From Rhodospirillaceae bacterium TMED167 (lineage in GTDB: Bacteria > Pseudomonadota > Alphaproteobacteria > Rhodospirillales_A > UBA2165), in NCBI GenBank assembly GCA_002170915.1, contig NHHQ01000037.1, positions 20,007 to 25,264 of the forward strand: DNA of 5,258 bases, in the 5' to 3' direction. The translations under genes were made by a program, and so were the position numbers. Positions 1 to 4,544 of the stretch are shown here, piece after piece (position 1 is the first letter of the stretch; each line of letters begins with the position of its first letter). The notes below the pieces were generated by a model, which was not told the DNA's origin, did not search any database, and saw only the letters and a list, made by a program, of their open reading frames with translations.

Positions 1-792
1 TACTCACCCCTCCGACTTATTGAAGAGATTTGCATCCTGGATCATTTAAGCCGGGGCCGCCTGGACGTAGGCGTAGGCCGCGGGGTATCACCTTATGAAC
101 TCAATTACCATAATGTGGACCCAGAAACCTCCCGCGAAGTCTTTGAAGATGCCCTCGACGCGATCCACCAAGGCCTGACACACGATAGGCTTAATCACCA
201 GGGCAAACACTTCACCTATTCAGACGTCCCCATGGAATTGAAACCCTACCAATCTCCAGTACCTGCCATTTGGTATCCGTCTTCCAATGAAGTCGGCTCC
301 GCCTGGGCCGGTGAGCGGGGATATCACTACGTCACGCTGGGAGCGACAGAAGCCGCCCAGCCACGTATCGAAGCATTCAAGGCCGGCTTTTTCAAAGGAG
401 ACGGAGCATTGACGCCGTTGACCGGTTTCGACGGTGGGGCGGCCATCGGCATTATGCGGCACATGGTCATCGCGGAAACAGAAAAAGAAGCCATGGCTAC
501 AGCCCGACCCGCATATAACCTATGGTATGCCAATTTAACCAAGCTTCAGCGGGAAAATGTGAGCGGTCCGAAAATTGTTGGATTTGTGCCCCCCGATCTT
601 GAGTCGGCCATGAAGGCAGGCAGCGTGCTTGTTGGCACGCCGGCACATGTCCGCGAAAAAGTAGCCGAACATACGGAGGTTTTGGGCATCAATTATCTAA
701 TTTGCGGGTTTTACTTCGGTAATATCGAACATGCCCACGCCCTTCGGTCTCTCAACTTATTTGCTGGAGAAATTGCACCTGCTTTTTGTTAA
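1..792 (+). CDS. Luciferase-like (LLM class) flavin-dependent oxidoreductase, 5' end missing
   Basis: The reading frame is open from the first base, so the gene starts left of the window; the GTG at 115 is an internal valine codon. The 263 visible residues fit the bacterial luciferase-like monooxygenase family, TIM-barrel enzymes that use reduced FMN and oxygen on small organic substrates. Seen: an early stretch PLRLIEEICILDHLSRGRLD followed by VGVGRG and PYE (about residues 4-33), typical of the barrel after strand 3; a PVPAIWYPSSN segment (about 87-97) followed by AWAGERGYH; and a C-terminal segment with GTPAHVREKVAEH (about 212-224), LGINYLICGFYFGN and a final LFAGEIAPAF. Family members are usually about 330-350 aa, so roughly 70-85 residues are off-window. 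No clear terminator follows the TAA. The substrate is unknown, and a coenzyme F420-dependent relative cannot be excluded, though FMN is more likely. Confidence 0.92.
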   Translation, partial: YSPLRLIEEICILDHLSRGRLDVGVGRGVSPYELNYHNVDPETSREVFEDALDAIHQGLTHDRLNHQGKHFTYSDVPMELKPYQSPVPAIWYPSSNEVGSAWAGERGYHYVTLGATEAAQPRIEAFKAGFFKGDGALTPLTGFDGGAAIGIMRHMVIAETEKEAMATARPAYNLWYANLTKLQRENVSGPKIVGFVPPDLESAMKAGSVLVGTPAHVREKVAEHTEVLGINYLICGFYFGNIEHAHALRSLNLFAGEIAPAFC

Positions 793-1051
793 AAAAATAT
801 CTTGTCGCGTACAAACACGGCCTGACGCTTCATGCCTATAATTCGACAATGAGTATTTACCGCGAGTACTGGGATCCAATTTACCCAGGATTATAAAAAT
901 CCAAACTTACCGAATTCGTGCCATCAGTGGGTAGGTATATGCCCCCTGTCTCCGGCCATCAACGCCCCTCTCCAAATACCGTCTTGGTCTAAAAATATCT
1001 CATTCAGTCCGAGGGTTATTTTCGGCCTTTAATCATTTTTTTGTAATTTAT

Positions 1052-1079
1052 TTGTCATAAGTTGGAACGTAGCTATAAA
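1052..1079 (+). promoter_or_regulatory. Candidate sigma70 promoter for the zinc-ribbon gene
   Basis: TTGTCA (1052-1057, 5 of 6 to TTGACA) and TATAAA (1074-1079, 5 of 6 to TATAAT) are separated by 16 bp. Directly upstream, about 1030-1051 is almost pure A/T with a run of seven T, resembling an UP element. Transcription would start near 1086 and give a leader of about 275 nt before the ATG at 1363. This is motif matching only, in an AT-rich region where chance matches are common. Confidence 0.45.
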
Positions 1080-1153
1080 CTGCATATCCAAGAACTCAAA
1101 GGATCCCGAAGAGGAAGAGAGATTGACAACGGCAGAAATCTAAAAGTTTTCGT

Positions 1154-1190
1154 CCATGCAATTTCTCATACAAGCCATGCAATTTTTGCA
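1154..1190. repeat. 11-bp direct repeat with 21-bp period, merging into an inverted repeat
   Basis: CCATGCAATTT occurs perfectly at 1154-1164 and 1175-1185, offset by 21 bp or two helical turns, so both copies face the same side of the helix. The second copy runs into TGCAA-TTT-TTGCA (1178-1190), a 5-bp-arm inverted repeat. This layout suggests a binding site for a dimeric or tandemly bound transcription factor. The repeat is directly visible; the operator role is inference. It lies about 28-64 bp upstream of the TATAAT at 1218. Confidence 0.5.
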
Positions 1191-1197
1191 AGGGTAA

Positions 1198-1223
1198 TTG
1201 AAACCAGATTCCGACTATATAAT
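1198..1223 (+). promoter_or_regulatory. Possible second promoter: perfect TATAAT with poor -35
   Basis: A consensus TATAAT lies at 1218-1223. The nearest -35-like hexamer, TTGAAA at 1198-1203, is only 14 bp away, too short for a good sigma70 promoter; at 17 bp spacing the hexamer is TAATTG. There is no extended -10 TG. If used, it would probably need an activator, and the repeats at 1154-1190 lie at a suitable distance. The start would be near 1230, giving a leader of about 130 nt. Confidence 0.3.
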
Positions 1224-1254
1224 ACGACGATCCAGTTAAAAGTGGCTATAACAA

Positions 1255-1270
1255 CGGGGCAACGGCCCCG
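1255..1270 (+). other. Small GC hairpin in the leader of the zinc-ribbon gene
   Basis: CGGGGC (1255-1260) pairs perfectly with GCCCCG (1265-1270) around a four-base AACG loop. It stands out in an AT-rich context and lies about 95 nt upstream of the start codon, so it would be in the leader of either proposed transcript. No U-run follows, so it is not a terminator by itself. A weaker AACCT/AGGTT pair (1313-1317 with 1327-1331) follows before the ribosome binding site. Confidence 0.4.
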
Positions 1271-1351
1271 AGGGTATATTTATGACTCTGCTAATCGACG
1301 ACTGGGGAGAGAAACCTTTAACCAACAGGTTAGTATAAACGTAATGCGTAT

Positions 1352-1356
1352 GGAGG
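1352..1356 (+). promoter_or_regulatory. Ribosome binding site of the zinc-ribbon gene
   Basis: GGAGG lies 6 nt upstream of the ATG at 1363. It fixes this start over the next in-frame ATG at 1381, which has no Shine-Dalgarno in front of it, and is a main argument that this short frame is a real gene. Confidence 0.8.
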
Positions 1357-1362
1357 TCCTTA

Positions 1363-1533
1363 ATGGCATCCCGCTCTGAGATGAACAAAAAACCGCAGGC
1401 TGAAAACCTACAGCCGAAAGTCAGAAAGTGCCTAATGTGTTCAGACTCGTTCCAGTCCAATCATATTGGCGAACGCGTCTGCCCAGATTGCAAGAGCACG
1501 TCGACCTGGCGGCAAACGGGGATCGCGATCTAA
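1363..1533 (+). CDS. Small zinc-ribbon protein, 56 aa
   Basis: A complete short gene from ATG to TAA, with a strong Shine-Dalgarno 6 nt upstream and a hairpin terminator after it. The protein has a basic, hydrophilic N-terminus of about 21 residues (MASRSEMNKKPQ...), then a zinc-ribbon core: C23-x2-C26 (KCLMC), 13 residues, C40-x2-C43 (RVCPDCK), and a short tail STSTWRQTGIAI. Four cysteines in two CxxC knuckles should bind one structural zinc. There is no signal peptide or membrane segment, so it should be cytoplasmic. I recall similar small proteins, annotated as hypothetical, with a KCLMC...GERVCPxCK...W pattern in alphaproteobacteria, but I know of no assigned function. Such ribbons usually bind nucleic acid or a protein partner. 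The gene is monocistronic by context: the upstream gene is 570 nt away and the next gene is convergent. Existence is well supported; function is unknown. Confidence 0.85.
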   Translation: MASRSEMNKKPQAENLQPKVRKCLMCSDSFQSNHIGERVCPDCKSTSTWRQTGIAI

Positions 1534-1557
1534 CGCTATTCCAGATCACTGCCTTTC

Positions 1558-1590
1558 AATAAGGACGCGCGCATTAGCGGCGTCCTTATT
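1558..1590. terminator. Strong hairpin between convergent genes, probable terminator
   Basis: AATAAGGACGC (1558-1568) and GCGTCCTTATT (1580-1590) form a perfect 11-bp stem; the inner 1570-1572/1577-1579 (CGC/GCG, ATTA loop) can extend it with one bulged base. It begins 24 nt after the stop of the zinc-ribbon gene. The plus-strand tail is only moderately T-rich (stem end CCTTATT, then TGATT). Because the A/T-rich stem ends are symmetric, it could also stop minus-strand transcription from the GST gene. Confidence 0.7.
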
Positions 1591-1603
1591 TGATTCTAAA
1601 GAT

Positions 1604-1635
1604 GTGTGCAGGGTGGGAACCTTGTGGTTGCACAC
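1604..1635 (-). repeat. Inverted repeat just after the GST gene, possible 3' hairpin
   Basis: GTGTGCA (1604-1610) and TGCACAC (1629-1635) form a 7-bp stem around an 18-nt spacer, starting 11 nt beyond the GST stop codon. On the minus-strand RNA the spacer can form a small internal AACC-ACAA-GGTT hairpin. No real U-run follows, so at most it is a weak terminator or a stabilising 3' structure acting with the stronger hairpin further on. Confidence 0.35.
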
Positions 1636-1646
1636 GCCATAATTCT

Positions 1647-2255
1647 TTAAAATGGATTGCCGTCCGAATCGATGGCACCAGGAAGCGCACGCACGCGACC
1701 GAGCCAGGCTGTCACGTTATCCCATTTATCCGTCTTGTAGCCGCATTCGGGTAATATCGAGATGGGACTAAAGCACGAAATGTCAGCGATCGTCGCATGA
1801 CCCGCGGCGAGCCAGTCACGCCCGTAAAGATGTCCGTTCATAACTCCCAGCACGTAATCGCAGCGAACGTGAATTTCTTCATCCGAGAGCGCAACGGCAT
1901 CTGGGCGGCGCTGTTTGGCCCGCGCCATCCAAGGCCCTTGATGTATTTCATTGGCGGACTTTGACATCCATTCGGCCACCTTGCCCATGCCCTCCGGATC
2001 GGCAGGAAGCCACACATCCTTGCCGTATTTGCGGGCAAGATAGGTGAGACAACCATGAGAGTCAGCCACCACAAACCCGTCGTCTTCTAGCGCCGGCATT
2101 TGGCCAAAGGGATTGAGCGACAGGAACGGCGGCTGTTTGTGTTCGCCACCATACATATCCAATTCTTTAAGCATAAAATCTTTCCCGAGGAGGGACAGAA
2201 ACAACCGGACTTTATAGCCATTCACAGACGCCATCGTGGCGTGGACCATGATCAT
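1647..2255 (-). CDS. Glutathione S-transferase family protein
   Basis: At 202 aa this is a normal-length cytosolic GST. The N-terminal thioredoxin-like domain (about 1-80) shows S10-x-N12 followed by YKVR (14-17), matching the active-site end of helix 1 in Ser-type bacterial GSTs; NPFGQMPALEDDG (48-60) with the cis-proline P54 that contacts the glutathione backbone; and ADSHG (64-68), equivalent to the usual E/D-S pair binding the gamma-glutamyl group. The helical C-terminal domain contains GRDWLAAGHATIADIS (145-160), the conserved N-capping box region with T155 and D158. S10 is the likely catalytic residue; substrate is unknown. The first ATG is chosen because AGGAGG lies 6 nt upstream; the next, two codons on, is spaced too far. 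It begins 34 nt after ubiA on the same strand and is probably cotranscribed. It could act in detoxification, peroxide reduction or a specific catabolic step. Confidence 0.9.
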   Translation of the reverse strand: MIMVHATMASVNGYKVRLFLSLLGKDFMLKELDMYGGEHKQPPFLSLNPFGQMPALEDDGFVVADSHGCLTYLARKYGKDVWLPADPEGMGKVAEWMSKSANEIHQGPWMARAKQRRPDAVALSDEEIHVRCDYVLGVMNGHLYGRDWLAAGHATIADISCFSPISILPECGYKTDKWDNVTAWLGRVRALPGAIDSDGNPF

Positions 2256-2261
2256 GAGGAA

Positions 2262-2267
2262 CCTCCT
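2262..2267 (-). promoter_or_regulatory. Ribosome binding site of the GST gene
   Basis: On the minus strand AGGAGG precedes the ATG at 2255 by 6 nt, a near-consensus Shine-Dalgarno at good spacing. It decides the start among the two ATGs at the front of the frame and suggests that the GST is translated independently of ubiA. Confidence 0.8.
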
Positions 2268-2275
2268 GCTATGGG

Positions 2276-2285
2276 TGACATGTCA
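2276..2285. repeat. 10-bp perfect palindrome in the ubiA-GST gap
   Basis: TGACATGTCA is a perfect palindrome in the 34-nt gap between the ubiA stop and the GST ribosome binding site. It could be a short operator half or chance; too short to form a stable RNA hairpin. The same stretch on the minus strand contains a five-codon ATG...TAG frame ending just before the AGGAGG, which I regard as chance. Confidence 0.25.
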
Positions 2286-2289
2286 TGCG

Positions 2290-3240
2290 TTACACAATAT
2301 GGCCGAGGATGAGACCAGCCAGAAGCAGCCACCCGAACAGCCGGTTGGATTTAAATTTGCGCAGGCAGTCATCAGGATCATTGATCGCCACAGTGGCCAC
2401 CTGCCAACCTGCCTGAAGGGCGGCGAGGCCCAGCGCCCCATAAAACGGCCAACTCAAGTGCATGAGCCATCCCGACAGGCCAATAAGGACGACCGCCGCG
2501 ACGTAGAAGATGACCAGCCAGGGCCGTGTGTTATCGCCCAGCTTCAACGCCGATGACTTCACACCGACACTTAAATCATCTTCCTTATCCTGATGCGCGT
2601 AAATTGTATCGTACCCAAGGGTCCAAAAAATGCCCGCCGCATACAGAACAAGAGCCGGCGCGTGAACATCCCCCCGCACCGACGCCCATCCCAACAGCGC
2701 TCCCCAGTTGAAGGTCAAGCCCAGGAAAAACTGGGGCCAGTAGGTAATCCGCTTCATAAACGGATAGGCAGCCACCAACAGGAGCGAGGCGGTTCCCAGG
2801 CCGATGGCGAATGAATTAAATTGGATGAGGATAAGACATCCAATCAGGCATAATAGAACCATATAGAAAATTGCCTGGCGGACACTCACAGCGCCGGACG
2901 GAATGGGCCGGTCCGCGGTTCGCGCCACCTTGGCGTCAAACTCCCGGTCGGAAATATCATTAAACGTGCATCCGGCGCCCCGCATCACTATTGCGCCAAC
3001 GCCGAATAAGGCAAAAAGCCACAGGGTGTGGCCAAGACCGCCGGGCCCAGGCCACCAGTCCGTCGTCGCCAGCGCTACTGACCACCAACCGGGAAACAAA
3101 AGCAGCCAGGTCCCAATGGGCCGGTCGAACCGCGCCATCCGAGCGTAGGGCCGAAGCCCGGCCGGCAGGTATTTATCCACCCAGGCACCTTTCGGGATAT
3201 CACTGGCGGTCACGGCCCCGCTTTTGGCTGTCTCGGTCAT
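2290..3240 (-). CDS. ubiA: 4-hydroxybenzoate polyprenyltransferase (UbiA)
   Basis: This integral membrane enzyme transfers a polyprenyl chain to the 3-position of 4-hydroxybenzoate, the first membrane-bound step of ubiquinone synthesis. The 316-aa protein has both diagnostic aspartate motifs: N94-D95-x2-D98-x3-D102 (NDISDREFD), followed by R106 and RPIPSG (111-116), and the second motif in YDTIYAHQDKEDD (210-222) followed by GVKSSALKLG. These bind the prenyl diphosphate through magnesium. About nine hydrophobic segments are visible (roughly 44-60, 72-90, 122-140, 143-160, 168-187, 195-213, 241-259, 265-283, 301-315), as expected. LARxDRPIGTWLL-like entry (ARFDRPIGTWLLL, 36-48) and FKSNRLFGWLL near the end are also typical. 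The ATG at 3240 is the first usable start after a frame without other ATG or GTG; the GGGCAG upstream is a poor Shine-Dalgarno. A related substrate is possible but the motifs favour true UbiA. Confidence 0.95.
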   Translation of the reverse strand: MTETAKSGAVTASDIPKGAWVDKYLPAGLRPYARMARFDRPIGTWLLLFPGWWSVALATTDWWPGPGGLGHTLWLFALFGVGAIVMRGAGCTFNDISDREFDAKVARTADRPIPSGAVSVRQAIFYMVLLCLIGCLILIQFNSFAIGLGTASLLLVAAYPFMKRITYWPQFFLGLTFNWGALLGWASVRGDVHAPALVLYAAGIFWTLGYDTIYAHQDKEDDLSVGVKSSALKLGDNTRPWLVIFYVAAVVLIGLSGWLMHLSWPFYGALGLAALQAGWQVATVAINDPDDCLRKFKSNRLFGWLLLAGLILGHIV

Positions 3241-3246
3241 CTGCCC

Positions 3247-3275
3247 ATTATTGTGCTTCAGGCGACGCCAGGCAA
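3247..3275 (-). promoter_or_regulatory. Candidate promoter of ubiA, possibly leaderless
   Basis: Reading the minus strand, TTGCCT (3275-3270) and AATAAT (3252-3247, 5 of 6 to TATAAT) are separated by exactly 17 bp. The -10 box ends 6 nt before the ubiA ATG, so transcription would begin at or next to the start codon. The absence of a good Shine-Dalgarno fits with a leaderless or near-leaderless message. Motif matching only. Confidence 0.35.
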
Positions 3276-3286
3276 TCTTTGAACAC

Positions 3287-3311
3287 GGGATTTTAATCCC
3301 CTCTCTAGAGA
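3287..3311. repeat. Two adjacent palindromes upstream of ubiA
   Basis: GGGATT-TT-AATCCC (3287-3300) and TCTCTAGAGA (3302-3311) are perfect palindromic units separated by one base in the 95-nt rmuC-ubiA gap. They sit just upstream of the candidate -35 of ubiA. On the minus-strand RNA the first can form GGGAU-UAAA-AUCCC but has no U-run after it, so it is a poor terminator for rmuC. A protein-binding role is inference. Confidence 0.4.
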
Positions 3312-3335
3312 CGGCCGATGATCCACGGGAAGAGG

Positions 3336-4427
3336 TCAGGCATTATCCACGAGGCGGGGCCGGGGAGGATCGGTAATTTCATCGGTCGAGAGGTCTTCCC
3401 CCATCTCGACTTCGCTGATGCGCTCGCTGCGCTTCGTCACCTTATCCGTGGAAATCCTGATCTGACGCAGATCATCATCAGCCTGCCCCATGTGACGCTG
3501 TAATTTGCCCACCCGGTCATCAAGCCGGGACACATCTTCCAGCATTTTAAAGACTTCCTCCTGGATCACCCCGGCCTGCTCGCGCATGTGAACATCCTTT
3601 AGGACGGCGCGGACGGTGTTGAGGGTAGCCATCAGGGTGGTCGGTGAAACAATCCAAACCTTTGCACGATAGGACCGCTCGACCACGTCCGGCAGACTGG
3701 CATGGAGTTCGGCATAGACCGCTTCGGAGGGCAGAAACATCAAAGCAGATTCTGCCGTCTCGCCGGGCACGATATATTTTTCGCTAATGTCTTTGACATG
3801 CTTGGTCACGGCCACCCCAAAGCCCCGGAGGGCTTTTTGGCGGGTCTCATCGTCCCCGGCATTCCGGAAGGCGTGATAGCTCTCCAGGGGAAACTTTGAA
3901 TCGATGACTATGGGGCCTGGCGGATTAGGAAGGGTCAGCAAACAGTCCGCCCGGGTGCCATTCGACATCTGCACCTGAAATTCATAAGCCGAGGGCGGCA
4001 GAATGGATGACACCAAATCGTTGAGCTGTAGTTCGCCAAAAGCACCGCGCGCTTGTTTATTGGACAGGATGTCTTGCAGCCCCACCACCTGCTGGGACAG
4101 ATCCGTTATTTTCTGCTGAGCCGAGTCAATAATCGCCAGGCGTTCATGAAGTTCCTTCAACGTCTGACCGGTTTTTTCTGTCTGCTGGGTGAGCCCGTCA
4201 CCCATCCGTTTGGAGAGCGCTTCGAGCCGGTCGTTCATGTCCCGCTGGCTTTGCTGCAAACGCCCGGAGAGTTCCGCATGAGAGGTCGACAACCGCTCTG
4301 CCACATCTCCCATTTGGGAGAGCTGCCGGTTCACCTCGTCGCGCGATCTGTCACCCCGCAGGACCAAGAACAGCACCGCGATCAATAAAACACCTGCGAT
4401 GACGAAAAGGATTTCCAAAACACCCAT
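3336..4427 (-). CDS. rmuC: DNA recombination protein RmuC
   Basis: RmuC proteins are inner-membrane-anchored, nuclease-like proteins; in E. coli loss of rmuC raises inversion between short inverted repeats. This 363-aa protein begins with a membrane segment (residues 3-23, LEILFVIAGVLLIAVLFLV) and then RGDRSRDE, followed by a long Gln/Glu/Arg-rich coiled coil (about 28-120). The conserved core follows: RGAFGELQLNDLV (127-139), then D161-C-L-L-T-L-P and IVIDSKFPLESY (173-184), where D161, D176 and K178 fit a PD-(D/E)xK-type site. ALMFLPSEAVYAELH (228-242) and VWIVSPTTLMATLNTV (257-272) are further family hallmarks. A second helical region and a charged, proline-containing tail end the protein. 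The ATG at 4427 is chosen since it places the membrane segment at the N-terminus and has AGGG 8 nt upstream; a 29-residue extension to a TTG at 4514 would be translated from a hairpin. Neighbours give no further clue. Confidence 0.93.
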   Translation of the reverse strand: MGVLEILFVIAGVLLIAVLFLVLRGDRSRDEVNRQLSQMGDVAERLSTSHAELSGRLQQSQRDMNDRLEALSKRMGDGLTQQTEKTGQTLKELHERLAIIDSAQQKITDLSQQVVGLQDILSNKQARGAFGELQLNDLVSSILPPSAYEFQVQMSNGTRADCLLTLPNPPGPIVIDSKFPLESYHAFRNAGDDETRQKALRGFGVAVTKHVKDISEKYIVPGETAESALMFLPSEAVYAELHASLPDVVERSYRAKVWIVSPTTLMATLNTVRAVLKDVHMREQAGVIQEEVFKMLEDVSRLDDRVGKLQRHMGQADDDLRQIRISTDKVTKRSERISEVEMGEDLSTDEITDPPRPRLVDNA

Positions 4428-4485
4428 GCTGTGAACCCTGCCCGAGTCGCCCGAGCGGGGCAATAGGGTTATCCGAACGGAGAAT

Positions 4486-4514
4486 TTGCCGGACGGCGCG
4501 AAGCCGCCCGGCAA
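4486..4514 (-). terminator. Long hairpin between the amidohydrolase gene and rmuC
   Basis: Arms of 12 nt (4486-4497 and 4503-4514) surround a 5-nt loop. As plus-strand RNA the arms contain an A-C mismatch at 4493/4507; as minus-strand RNA that same pair is G-U, giving an unbroken 12-bp GC-rich stem. This asymmetry suggests it works in the minus-strand transcript, 30 nt after the amidohydrolase stop. The downstream tail (AATTCT) is not a real U-run, so termination may be incomplete or the structure may be a stabiliser or processing site. Confidence 0.55.
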
Positions 4515-4544
4515 TCCTGAAAGCGTGTGTGCTTTGGTGTTTTG

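Larger units (their letters stand above)
793..1362. other. AT-rich intergenic region with regulatory signals, no convincing gene
   Basis: This 570-nt stretch separates the monooxygenase from the zinc-ribbon gene. It is clearly richer in A+T than the flanking genes: by hand count 1021-1080 has 17 G/C of 60, while 3001-3060 inside ubiA has 39 of 60. The longest plus-strand frame (1062-1379) begins with TTG, has no ribosome binding site, resembles no family I know and runs into the zinc-ribbon gene in another frame, so I treat it as chance. Up to about 1030 I see only weak hairpins (for example CTGGG/CCCAG at 869-888) and a TATAAT at 837-842 without a matching -35. From 1030 on there is a promoter candidate, a direct repeat, a second -10-like box and a small hairpin, listed separately. 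Confidence 0.6.

Noticed and set aside
115..117. GTG as start of the luciferase-like gene
   Set aside because: The frame is open back to base 1 and the upstream residues (PLRLIEEI..., VGVGRG) are conserved family sequence, so the gene is cut by the window edge.
837..842. TATAAT box shortly after the monooxygenase
   Set aside because: No -35-like hexamer at 15-19 bp; common by chance in AT-rich DNA.
849..896. 15-codon frame MSIYREYWDPIYPGL in the intergenic region
   Set aside because: No ribosome binding site and too short to support by itself; likely chance.
1062..1379. 105-codon open frame on the plus strand before the zinc-ribbon gene
   Set aside because: Starts with TTG without a ribosome binding site, overlaps the promoter candidate, the repeats and the start of the well-supported zinc-ribbon gene, and the protein has no recognisable domain.
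2290..4427. Long open frames on the plus strand opposite ubiA and rmuC
   Set aside because: They are antisense shadows of GC-rich genes with clear family motifs, and their translations resemble nothing known.
4440..4455. Tandem GCCCGAG copies (4440-4446 and 4449-4455)
   Set aside because: Only seven bases with 9-bp period, in a GC-rich leader; not enough to claim an operator or repeat element.
4428..4514. 29-residue N-terminal extension of RmuC from a TTG codon
   Set aside because: The extension would be encoded within the long hairpin, TTG is a rare start, and the ATG at 4427 puts the membrane anchor at the N-terminus as in other RmuC proteins.
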